A DNA stretch of 39,628 bases from NCBI GenBank assembly GCA_003988855.1, contig QYAI01000217.1, positions 1 through 39,628 on the forward strand, in the 5' to 3' direction. Below are positions 10,115-20,077 of the stretch, one piece after another. How positions within the stretch are numbered: the stretch's first letter is position 1; each line of letters starts with the position of its first letter. The position numbers were made by a program, and so were the translations under genes. Below the pieces are notes generated by a model. That model was not told the origin of the DNA. It ran no database searches and was given only the letters and a program-made list of their open reading frames with translations. This DNA comes from Arachnopeziza araneosa. Lineage: Eukaryota; Ascomycota; Leotiomycetes; Helotiales; Arachnopezizaceae.

Positions 10115-11011
10115 TTAAATTGAATCTCCTTTCGAACCTATTCCCAATTTTTCTTTTAAGAATGCAAAAACGTCTTCAAGCATGGGCTCCGAGTACCAAT
10201 GGCCAAGATCTTGATACTCTACCAGGCTGACCTTAGCCCCTAGAAGGCCTAAACATCTCTCCGCTTCTCGACCCAAGGCAACGTCAACCTTCTCATCTAG
10301 TGTGCCATGGCCTAGGAAGACCGGAACATCTTGAAATACCATGCCAGTTTTATCCTGCATGTCAATCTCATCTCGCAGGAACGTGACCGCCTTCAACGGA
10401 AGATCTTGCGTCCTCCCATCGCCTTCCTCGCCACTGTCTACCTCGAAGAGATCATCTTGCGGCTCAGCATCCTCATGCACAATCTCCTCCATCGTGTTTG
10501 CAAACGGCAGATAGCCACACATGCCCACGACAGCAGCAAACGGCTTCTCATCCCAAACCAAGAGCGATATCAGCGACGTGGCAGCACCCTGGCTCAAGCC
10601 CCAAAGCACCACATTCTTCTCGCCGACGACCTCGATCTCGGCCCGCAGAATGTCGTGGACGTAGTTGCAGCTCTTGGTGAGTCCGGGTACCATCATACCC
10701 TGTCGCTTGATGCTTTCCTCCACCGGTCTCATGTGCCACTGATCGTACCATTGGTTCGTCATGGATCGATTGTAAACCGTAGCGCGGTTCCGAGAGGCCG
10801 TCAGGAAGACAAGCCTTGCGTGCGGAAAGGCGTCTTGTAGTTTTTCTCCCGAGCACGCTGGCGTGGTGAGGAGAGGTTTAGAGAAATCTGTGGCGTTGGA
10901 ACCGAGGCCGTGGAGGATGATGAATGTTTGCTGGTGGGAGGAAGAAGGTGCGATGATAAGGGGATCGGGAAAGACCCATCTAGGGGTTTTCTTTTTCTTT
11001 GAACATTCCAT
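10115..11011 (-). CDS. Acyl-protein thioesterase / phospholipase-carboxylesterase family hydrolase
   Basis: A single exon encodes 298 aa of the alpha/beta-hydrolase fold (Abhydrolase_2). The oxyanion region is ILHGLGSNATDF (about residues 32-43), the nucleophile elbow GLSQGAA gives Ser140, the acid is Asp239 in GHGTLDEKV, and the base is His271 in LGHWY. The protein is longer than the usual 220-240 aa because an acidic insertion (about 178-202) precedes the Asp strand. Relatives remove palmitoyl groups from proteins or hydrolyse small esters; fungal paralogs with this insertion have no assigned substrate that I know of. No targeting signal is seen, so a cytosolic location is likely. Confidence 0.85.
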   Translation of the reverse strand: MECSKKKKTPRWVFPDPLIIAPSSSHQQTFIILHGLGSNATDFSKPLLTTPACSGEKLQDAFPHARLVFLTASRNRATVYNRSMTNQWYDQWHMRPVEESIKRQGMMVPGLTKSCNYVHDILRAEIEVVGEKNVVLWGLSQGAATSLISLLVWDEKPFAAVVGMCGYLPFANTMEEIVHEDAEPQDDLFEVDSGEEGDGRTQDLPLKAVTFLRDEIDMQDKTGMVFQDVPVFLGHGTLDEKVDVALGREAERCLGLLGAKVSLVEYQDLGHWYSEPMLEDVFAFLKEKLGIGSKGDSI

Positions 11012-11358
11012 TTTGGGGGATTTTTTCCCTTTGACTTATATTGGCAGGATCTGAAGAACGTAGTTTTGTTGGAACGAGAAAGGTGGATGAGGCAGACGAA
11101 AGAAAAGTTCGAGATTGATATTAGGCTCCTATTCAGATTCGCTACTATGACTCATAAATCATCATTGAATATGTTCACTAGGACGATACCTATTTCACGA
11201 AATTTTGTGCTCCTGTCATTGCCAGTGACGATTTAAAATATAGCAACATTTCCTTACATTAAAATGAGGTCCCTAGCTAGCCCTTAAGCTTTCTTAGCTT
11301 TATCAAGTCAGTATATGTGTGCTACCTTAGTTGATGGTCTTTCAATATTGATTCCTTT
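11012..11358. other. Intergenic region between thioesterase and metal ATPase
   Basis: No gene seen. It holds the promoter of the hydrolase gene and the 3' flank of the ATPase gene. Confidence 0.4.
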
Positions 11359-14300
11359 CTAAACCGAGAATTTCGCCCATCGCAATCCAACTGCAATAGC
11401 AATGACGGGCAAGACACTCACAATCTCACCAACTGCCGCGAAGGCTGGTGGGATACGAAAGTCAACGAATGCTCCAGCAGCTAGCAGAATAGCGAACAGA
11501 TTATAAACCGCAGACCATATAAAGTTGAACAAGATACGACGATATGCTTTACGAGAAAGCTCAATGAGAATAAGAACACCTCGCAAGTCTGCATGAGTTA
11601 AAACAACATCCGCAGCACTTCGAGCAACATCTGTCCCTTCGCTCATGTGAATACCGATATCAGCGGTAGCGAGAGCGACTGCATCATTGGTGCCATCACC
11701 AATGAAGATAATGGTTGATTTCGACGATGGCGTCTTCAATGATTGAATATAAACCTGCTTATCTTTGGGCGAGCATTGAGACAGGACATTGGAGAAAGAA
11801 ATACCAAGGGCTGCAGCAGTCTTTTGAACAGCCTCTGCTGCATCACCACTGAGAATGCTGATGGAGATACCTTTGGCTTGGAGTGATGAGACGACATGAG
11901 CGGCTTCAGGACGTATGGTGTCTTCGAGGGCATATATTGCTTGAAGGACACCATTGACGGTGAAGCAAAGTACTGTATAGCCAGATTTTAGGAAATGTTG
12001 TACGTGCAATGAGGAAGTTGTCTGTGTCCAAGTTACATTCCCAGCTCGGTATTCGTTACCGTTCCAATTGCCCAGGATGCCTTTCCCAGGGATAGACCTA
12101 ACTTGAAGGCCAATTGCCGGCAGAATATCAACTGTGTTCAAGTGCTCAGTGATTGCACGAGAAACAGGATGGCTACTTCCGGATATCAGTTCAAGCAAAA
12201 CTGGCTCAATATCAGCGGGAAGACAGTCAATATGTCTGCTCTCCTTTACGCTCAAAAGCCCTCTCGTAAGTGTGCCTGTCTTATCAAAGATAACGTGAGT
12301 GCTGTTTCTAGCAGTTTCAAGAGTGTCTGCAGTCTTGAATATAACACCTTTGTCTGCAGCAACACCTCCAGCGATGAGTACAACCATAGGTACAGCCAGT
12401 CCAATTGCACATGGACACGAGATAATCAACACAGCAATGCTATACGTTATGGCCTGAGCAGTAGCGTCGGAGCTTGTTCTCCTTTGCGCCGCAATCCCAA
12501 TTGCAATCCAGATGATGAATGTAATGGCGGTAATAATAGCCACAACTGGTACGAAATATCCAGCGACACGATCAGCTAGAGCTTGTATCTTTGGCTTTGA
12601 TAATTTAGCTTCATCAACCATATTGGCAATAGTAGTGATAGTGTTGTCATCGCATAATCGAGTCAATTGAATATCCAGTTGGCCTGAACCATTAACAGAC
12701 CCAGCAACAACAACCGAGCCTTTATTCTTCATTACTGGGCTCAACTCCCCCGTTATCATTGACTCGTCAATCTCAGAACTCCCCAGTATAACGACACCGT
12801 CAGTCACAACCTTTGATTCAGGCATAACTCGGAAGATATCACCGTGCTGAAGAAGTCGTACATCAATTTCCCGGGTCATCCTACCGCCATTCTCAAGTAT
12901 TGTAGCCGTAGATTGCTGTAACGAGCGAATTGAAATAGATTGTATAGCTTTCTGTTGCGCCAAACCAGTGACAAATCTACCCAACATGATTAAAGTGACT
13001 AGTAAAGTGCTGGTCTCAAAGAATTCTCCGGTAGACAAGGGGACGCCCCTAATGAGCATTGCGAAAGCAACAATCGAAAAAATGTAAGCCGCACTGGTAC
13101 TCAAAACAATGAGCAGATCCATCTCAACAACGCGTGCAAATATCAAACTTTTCAGTGCGGCGGGATAGAAGGGACCTGCAATGGATACTTGAACAATTGT
13201 TGCCAATGCTAGTGATACTGAGTCGTAGGCAATCTTTCGATCTGGCAGAGGAGCCCATGCTAAAACCAAGACAGGAATGGTAAGACACGTAGATACGAGT
13301 GTTGCAAGACCAGCCTTCCAAACATGCTTTTTCCCTGCTGTGATTGTCGCGTCCTGGCGAAAAGGAGCGAGAGATAACGATTGACCAAAGGCAGATTCAA
13401 CAATATCTCGGGCTCCAACGATTTGGGGATCGTAGGCAATCTTCAGAGTAGCATCAGTCGTAGATTCGATGCTCAATACTCCTCTTGGCAGCTTTTCATT
13501 CAAGAGCCATTCAAAACCAGAGATCAGAACCTCCAAATCATGAACATTCAATGAGACTTTCTGAAATTCGAAACCTGTTGCTCTTTGAAGTCGGACTACA
13601 GATTCATCCACTGAGATTTGAGCTGTGTCGATGTCAAATTCAGCACGCGATAGAATTAAGCTAGTTTTAACATTGGAGATGCCGGGTAGCGTTGTCAATG
13701 TTCTTGAAAGCTTCGTTTCACAGCCAGTACAAGTCATTCCTTGAACAGTAAGAACAACGCGTTGTACGATTGAATAACCTTTCTCCAAGTCGAGACAAGT
13801 CTTAGACCCTGCCAATCCCACAATTCCTTCCTTCTCGAGGGCTGAGTAGCCAGATTCGCTCTCATTGAGTTTTTGGGCGCTCAACGGCGACTCTATTGTC
13901 TTATCACAGCATTTCTTCAAGCACGAGGCATTGGCCAAAGGAGGCTTTGACTCTGCACATATAGTTTCTGTTGATGCTTTCTTGCAACATGACCCAGCAG
14001 GTTTCCTCAACGGGCTTGAAGTTGATGCAGAACAACAGTCATCCTTCTCTACGTAGCTTCGAGATACTGAAGATGCCCGAACATAGCTAGAAGTTTTGAC
14101 ACCAGATCGAGAAGATTTGCGTTCAGCATTCTGTCCTTTTGCGCAGCACGATTCAATGTTCAAGGCGAAGAGTGCATGGCAGATGCATCCCAGAGCGTCA
14201 AGAGTAGGTTGAAATCTTCTTTTTGCAGACTGCAAATGACGTTGACATGGTATCGTTTTTAATGCAGTTGAGCTGGGCTCTTTTGGAACCATGCAGTCTT

Positions 14301-14748
14301 TCGTCGCTTTACAACTTCAGTGAAATATTCTTAAAAATGGAATTTGTCTCATACTTGAATCTTTGCAACAGCTAGAGATGCTGACACATTCGCTGTCAGA
14401 GCCACAGGAGTCTTCGCAGTCACGAGCAGCGATTCGAGCTAAGCAAGATTCTACATCTACCGTATCAGTATTGGTAGCATTTTAATCACTGAAACTGGCT
14501 AACTCACCATCACAGCAGGGGTTTTCGAGATTGGGAGGGCCGTCACACTCAGTGCAGGGACTAATTGTCTTTTCATGCTTCTCAAGAGGTTTGACCTGGG
14601 CAATAGCATTCATTGTATCCTTTCCACAGCAGCTATCTATGGCCTCCGGATTACATGATTGACTGGAAAGCTCGGTTGAGATGGAGACAGGAGAGGCAGA
14701 AGTCTTGGGAGAGTGCTCATCATTGCTTTTGCAGCAGCATGGAGACAT
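11359..14748 (-). CDS. Cys-rich heavy-metal P1B-type ATPase (Pca1/CrpA-like)
   Basis: Three exons, 14748-14508, 14456-14355 and 14297-11359, give about 1093 aa. Both introns (51 and 57 nt) keep the frame; the second acceptor is AAAG, so it is less certain. Residues 1-250 are studded with CC pairs (PCCCKS, SCCGK, NPCCD, SSCCKD, ESCC, DDCC, GSCCKK, KKCC). One heavy-metal-associated domain has GMTCTGC at 301-307. A following HMA-like stretch lacks any CxxC. The ATPase core has TGE 630-632, the membrane metal site CPC 742-744, DKTGT with phosphorylated Asp786, HP 824-825 and GDGTNDA 981-987. These features resemble yeast Pca1 (Cd export) and fungal CrpA-type Cu exporters. Metal export at the plasma membrane is the likely role. 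An in-frame ATG at 14904 could extend the N-terminus. Confidence 0.9.
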
Positions 14749-15167
14749 GGCTAGGGCACGCCTTTCTGGATTGATTGTTGACTTGCTATTGTCGTTGATA
14801 TTCTTTCGACTGAAACGAAGCCTGGATGATGTGGGATGGGGGGACGCTAGCTCTACGCTGTAAAGTGGGGTGGATGAATTGAGGAGCATAAGGACTAGTG
14901 TCAAAGAGGGAACCCGGAAGCGAGTTCAGGTACAGAAAAGAAGGAAATGATAGGTGACGGGATGTTGATTCTCCAAGCGGGATTTCACAGGGAATTGTCT
15001 GATATACACACTCCCCGGTTGCTCCTTCCTACACTTCGTCCACAAATACTAATGACTTGTGTTTAATAATTGATTAAGCTCGTTGGTTTTCCACTCTGTA
15101 ACATTATCTTTTAGCTGATTTTAGGACTAAGAACGTAGTTGAATCCTCTCTAAATACAAACGCTGGT
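14749..15167. other. Promoter region of the metal ATPase
   Basis: No gene is seen. Part may be coding if the upstream ATG at 14904 is used, but the added 52 residues have no cysteines, unlike what follows. I could not identify a metal-response element with confidence. Confidence 0.35.
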
Positions 15168-17393
15168 CTATTTCTGTTGCTTCAAGAACTCTACGACTCC
15201 CATCGCAACCTTCTCATCCGCATCCCCAATCTCTCCATAGATCGCACTAATCCCTTTCAAGACCCCATCATCTCCATCTCCTCGCTTCATTAAACTCATA
15301 AAGAACGCCACATTAACCAGAAAGAAAGGCCAGTGAAGATTCCTCTGCAAATCGCCCATGTCATTTCTATCCTCAGACAGTGTCCACCACTCCAACATGG
15401 ATGACAAGGCAAAAATATACACGTTTCCAAGTGGAATCTCTGTAAGTACGTCTTTCTTGAGAGTCCATTCGGGCTGCCGTAGAATACCACGAGCGAGAAG
15501 ATAAGTCGGTGCAGCAAGGTCGGAGATTTTTGAACGGAAGGATAGAGCAACATGTGTGGCTGGGGAGGCAAGACCATCCTTCACGAGGATGCCACCGGCA
15601 AAAGAGACAAGTATAGCGCGGATGCCTTCAGGTTGATTCTCACGAATGATTTGAAGATGCAAGCCTGTGAGTTTTAAGATGAAATTGTAGACTTCGTTAT
15701 TGTTTAGAGCAAGACAGGCTGTTTGATAAGCCAATTGCTCTCCGGCTGTTGGTCCGTTATCCAGTAGTTTCAATGAATATGCTCGTGCATCGAGCGAAGG
15801 ACCACTAGCTTTCTCCACCAGCTTTGCACTTTGAATTTGGACCAGACCGGTTGATGAGCATCTCTTGTCGATCTTAATTCCTTTGACTTCCTCAAATCGT
15901 GGCTGTAGCTCGTTTGAGACGGACCGTGCAAAAGCAGCAGCGATACATATCGAAAGTTCGCCGATACTTGCCCACCATTGGATGGCTCGTAGTCCGAGAT
16001 AATGAGCTAGAAATGCGGACACTAAAGTAAGCGTAATAAGAGTAGCCAGGGATCGCTCATTTCTTGTAGATGATTTGATCCACACGGCCTCTAAATTCGG
16101 GAGGCCAGAAGGACATGCCACCAAACTACTTCCACTAGTATCCATAGAATCAGTATTCTTGACGGAAACTATCATTCCATCTTTCCACAGACTTTGGTTT
16201 CCAGAACGTGTGTCTAGAGTGATTGAAGTTGTCGCAGAGTTGATAAGCAGCGCAGCCAAGAGAACACCAAAAACAATGCCACAGTACCCTACCATGACCA
16301 GAATCCAGCCAATGGACATGGTCCATTTACTATGCCAGAGAACCAGGACGTGTACCGTAAGAATACTGAAGCATGAAACGATACCAATACCGGTGACGAA
16401 AAAGCTAGAGGGTGGTGAGCTGGTGGTGAATTCCGAGACGGCATCGAATGTTGTCATGAAGCTGAAATTCCAAAACTCTTGTTGTCCATCTGAGACAGAT
16501 AGGTTTCGTTCAGTGACTTGCATTTCAGCTGCCTTCTTTTCGTTGGACTTTAGATGATAGAAGGTTGAAGCGGATTTCAGACTTTTGAGACCACTGTAGG
16601 AAGTTGAGAGACTTTGGCTGGTAACAATCCTGCCAATCTCGTCATCACTGGCAACGCCACTGGTATCAGCAACACCCAAACGACGACTAAGGTTGTCCAG
16701 GAAAGTTTTGACTTCCTTGCAGTCTACTCTCACACCTAGAGTGTCGGCTAGAGTAGTCACAGTAGCCATTAAAAACAAGTTTTCGACTGCCCCACAGCTT
16801 GTAACGTGCAAACACCAATCCACATTTGCAACTCCCTCTGGCATCCCCTCCCTCCTCTTTCTCCTCCCAAACTCTTCCACGGCTTGCACCCTTCTGACAG
16901 CTTCATCCCTTAACCTTCTCTCCTTACCCTCTAGCAAAGAGACAGCCACGAGCACACTCGCAGGATTAGCCGCAATAGTCCTCACAACATATCCATCCGT
17001 AAGATGAGCACTGACACCCGCACAATTGACCCTCGTAACCTCAATACCGGCGACCGTTCTGGCTTCTAACTCATAACCGATGAAAGCGCGGAGACGCTGG
17101 GTACCGCAGAAGCGAATGAGGGAAGTGACAATGGAAAGTAGACCGAGCGGAGAGGCGGCGAGGGAGAAGGCTGAGGGGAGACCACGGATGTTGCGGAGAA
17201 CTTGTTTAGTGGTGCGGTCGCCGATCAGCAGGATTAACGGGCCGATCCCTGAGAGAGTGGAAGACCATTCATCAGTAGAGGGATCGATGAAACCGATGGG
17301 TTGGATTGTGCGGGGTGTAAGGGGAGCGGAGGAACTGGGGGTGGGGAGAAGGAAAAGGAGGAATCTGGTAAGCTTTGATTGTGAGAAAGACAT
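15168..17393 (-). CDS. Large fungal orphan multi-pass membrane protein
   Basis: One exon encodes 741 aa. After a hydrophobic N-terminus, a region near residues 75-155 (PLGLLSIVTSLIRFCGTQRL, RAFIGYELEARTVAGIEVT and DGYVVRTI) resembles a block I associate with uncharacterised fungal membrane proteins. At least five hydrophobic spans follow, including SFFVTGIGIVSCFSILTVHV, WILVMVGYCGIVFGVLLAAL, LATLITLTLVSAFLAHYLGL and WPFFLVNVAFFMSLM. No enzymatic motif is visible and I know no function. A CACGTG motif lies 131 bp before the start (17524-17529). The lack of introns over 2.2 kb is unusual compared with its neighbours. Confidence 0.75.
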   Translation of the reverse strand: MSFSQSKLTRFLLFLLPTPSSSAPLTPRTIQPIGFIDPSTDEWSSTLSGIGPLILLIGDRTTKQVLRNIRGLPSAFSLAASPLGLLSIVTSLIRFCGTQRLRAFIGYELEARTVAGIEVTRVNCAGVSAHLTDGYVVRTIAANPASVLVAVSLLEGKERRLRDEAVRRVQAVEEFGRRKRREGMPEGVANVDWCLHVTSCGAVENLFLMATVTTLADTLGVRVDCKEVKTFLDNLSRRLGVADTSGVASDDEIGRIVTSQSLSTSYSGLKSLKSASTFYHLKSNEKKAAEMQVTERNLSVSDGQQEFWNFSFMTTFDAVSEFTTSSPPSSFFVTGIGIVSCFSILTVHVLVLWHSKWTMSIGWILVMVGYCGIVFGVLLAALLINSATTSITLDTRSGNQSLWKDGMIVSVKNTDSMDTSGSSLVACPSGLPNLEAVWIKSSTRNERSLATLITLTLVSAFLAHYLGLRAIQWWASIGELSICIAAAFARSVSNELQPRFEEVKGIKIDKRCSSTGLVQIQSAKLVEKASGPSLDARAYSLKLLDNGPTAGEQLAYQTACLALNNNEVYNFILKLTGLHLQIIRENQPEGIRAILVSFAGGILVKDGLASPATHVALSFRSKISDLAAPTYLLARGILRQPEWTLKKDVLTEIPLGNVYIFALSSMLEWWTLSEDRNDMGDLQRNLHWPFFLVNVAFFMSLMKRGDGDDGVLKGISAIYGEIGDADEKVAMGVVEFLKQQK

Positions 17394-17523
17394 TTATCCT
17401 ATCGTTAGGATGCACATTATCATAATTAGTAGTATACAACAGTATTCATGATGAATCCTTTGAATTCATAGAGTTGGCGGTTACACGAGTTCAGCCCCAA
17501 GCCACAATCCGAAAAGGGGCGAG

Positions 17524-17529
17524 CACGTG
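17524..17529. promoter_or_regulatory. CACGTG E-box in promoter of the orphan membrane protein
   Basis: A perfect CACGTG palindrome in the 250-bp gap between the cysteine dioxygenase 3' end and the start of the orphan membrane protein. CACGTG is the core of Cbf1-type bHLH sites in fungi. Function is inferred from sequence only. Confidence 0.3.
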
Positions 17530-17643
17530 ACAGCATGACTTGAGATGCTATCTTCTCTTTGGAGAAAAGCTACTATTAAAGGAATTAATATTGCTACCTA
17601 GATTCAGGCATGCAGGAAACTAGCAGATTCAACAATGTGCTCA

Positions 17644-18544
17644 TTAAATTTCAGGAATGGTGCCTCGAACAGAATCGTACGCCGCTTGCATCACATGCTT
17701 CGATCCTCCATTTTGCATATCGTAAACATGACAACCTCTCATCGCGGCATTTGGGGGGGTGTATACTATTTCAGTTAGAAGTTAATCTGCAAATTACAAC
17801 AAACACTCACGATGAAGCGACACAGCATACTCACTCTCACTCGGATTCGCAATCTCATGCAGTCCAAGCTTTCTGACTATCAGCCTCTCCTCTTGATAAA
17901 GTGAGATGAATTACCTGATCGCTCATGTAGCTTACTTTGTCCAATCCGAACTTCAATTCACTCGTCTTTACCAAGGGTCCTTCCATCCCAGGAAACTGAG
18001 GGATGGCGTACCTTCTCTCCCTCAACTCTCCCTTGAGTACCTTCATCAAACAGTGCGAATCAGCGTGATCATGCACAGGACTTGCTTTGCCAGGAGTCCA
18101 GACCAGGATGAGGAGGTTGAAGATGCCAGGAACTTCGTGTACCAGATTTCGTGTGTATTGTTTCGAAGGGTTAGCGTGGGCATATCGAGCCCAGTGTGAG
18201 ATATTGGATGTGTACTGCCGAAGGAGAGCGTCTAATTGCGGGAGCTTTGGTGAGGGAGATGGAGTGGCTGATAAGATTGCGGTGAGAGAGTCGATGAGGT
18301 AGGTGAACGAGGCTAGGTTTTGATTCTGGGTGTCTAGTCGATAGGGATGCTGGATGGGCTGGAATTGGGTTCGAAATTGAGGTGGTGATGTTGGGATAGA
18401 AGGATGGGAATATTGTGGTTTAGATTGATTAGCAGTCTTCGCGGCTAACGTCAAACTTCGGTTCAAGATGTCGGAGGGCCTTGGTTTTGAAGCCGAGATT
18501 GTGCTGCAAAGTGTTTGTATTGATTTTCTTTTCATTGTAGCCAT
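17644..18544 (-). CDS. Cysteine dioxygenase (type I)
   Basis: Three exons, 18544-17915, 17868-17811 and 17765-17644, with introns of 46 and 45 nt, give 269 aa. The enzyme oxidises L-cysteine to cysteine sulfinate with a non-heme iron. Iron ligands are His158, His160 (SPVHDH) and His214 (LGLHEI). Cys165 (DSHC) can form the thioether crosslink with Tyr231 in SLHLY, and Ser227-His229-Tyr231 form the usual triad. Arg132 is in place to bind substrate carboxylate. The spacing of these residues closely follows the mammalian enzyme. The N-terminal extension of about 70 residues is basic and Ser/Pro-rich. It could be a targeting or disordered segment. Confidence 0.93.
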
Positions 18545-20077
18545 GGTAGGAGTTTATTAGAGAGCACTGTGATAATTTTTGAATGGAAACCCGTAAGCTG
18601 GAGAAGAAAAGAACAAACAGGAAGATGTTCGGGGAAGAGAACGTGGCTAGCATTTGAAATACGTAAGGCCAGGGAGCATCCGTCACCGGCGCTTGCACTT
18701 TCCTAATGCAAAGCCGTCTGCAGCCCATCACACTCGGTCCCGTAGCAGATAAAACATCATAGAAGCTTCCATAACTGTCTCTCATAAATGGCCAAGTCTC
18801 CAACTCAATCCAAACCTTTGACTGCTCCTCATCTTCAATTTTGGATGATTTCAAGTCCATAAGGCGAGATATCTCGTATTCCTGGCGATTTGCGACGACG
18901 AAGCCTGAAAGGTATCTCCTCCCAGGAAGAACATCCCTGAGCAGGGTCTACGATCATTCGGTGGTCTCACCCAATCGTTCCCCCCATTTCTATTCATCAT
19001 CTTTCCATATATAGACGAATATGCTTGCACGTATCGGATTGTACCATGCGAGTCAGCGCCGTCGATAAGCGTTTTGGCTGGTGGGGTCATTCGGGAGTGG
19101 GGTTAGATGATCAGCTGGCAATCAATTGGTCAGTATGTTTTCGTAAACACGCACATCTGAAACTATTGAAGATATGCAGAACTGATAAAAGTTGAAGGAA
19201 TAACGGATATGGTTATACCTTTCTTGAGAAGAAATGCGAAGAAAATAAATCCAGTTTTGGCTGTGGTTGTGCTGCTGCCAGAAAATCCGCCACACTTGAT
19301 CTTGGATAACATACATCGCTGACCATAAGTCCACAATTAAAACAGAAATAAATTAATCCAACCCAAAAGTTGCCTCCGATCAGCGTCTCGTATCTCCTCA
19401 ATGTCCCAAAACCTGCTCATTCTGAGACCCTCCATCCGACCTCGCACACCTTGCCATGATTGTGCTTCTGCAGTACCGTACCGCAAAGTCTGCAATCTCC
19501 CACTTGGGTAGTTTTTGATTGGCTACTTGAGCCATGGGTGAGAACATGAACACTTGAAAGAGACGACGGAAAACGGAAACAAAAATCGCAGAAAACGGAG
19601 CAGGATTTGAGGAGATCAAAGACTTGAAAATTGAAGATATATTCAAGGAGAGATGAGAAAAGAAGCGAGAATGGAAAGGGGTGAAGGACAGGTCAAATAT
19701 GGGGTTCGTTCATTGGCGGAGGCGAGTGTTTAGCGCGGCAAGGGCGATGGTGTGCTCTAAGCACGTGACCCAAGTCTATTGTGCTGTTTCGTTCATGTCA
19801 AACCTTATCTGTATCTATTATTTCAACATAAAAAGTATTTCGACATATGAAGTCTATGAAATAATGCCAATGGTTGAGAGAATGTAAGCACTCATTTACC
19901 AGGTTTCTCACGTGCCTAATTTTCATTTGTTGTCTCATCTTTCACTTTCCAGGCGCGGTTTTACAAGTCAAATTGTAAGAGACATAGGAGTTATCATTTA
20001 ATTTCAGCTAATTTATCGTATCATCCTGAAGCAGATAGTGCTGCTAAACACTGGCTGAAGTAATACGCTTCTTCCGA
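18545..20077. other. 1.5-kb region without a supported gene
   Basis: The gap lies between the cysteine dioxygenase start and the dynamin 3' end. Minus-strand open frames of 60-140 codons (for example 18851-19090 and 19398-19646) have no recognised family and cannot be joined convincingly. CACGTG motifs occur at 19762-19767 and 19909-19914. It may hold the long leader and promoter of the dioxygenase gene, or a small or non-coding transcript. Confidence 0.35.

Noticed and set aside
1677..11011. A secondary-metabolite gene cluster (SDR, GMC oxidoreductase, hydrolase)
   Set aside because: There is no backbone enzyme, tailoring P450 or transcription factor, the oxidoreductase is broken, and the genes are in mixed orientation.
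18429..19090. Two overlapping minus-strand frames upstream of cysteine dioxygenase
   Set aside because: No recognised domain, no plausible splice joining them, and the first overlaps the real dioxygenase start in another frame.
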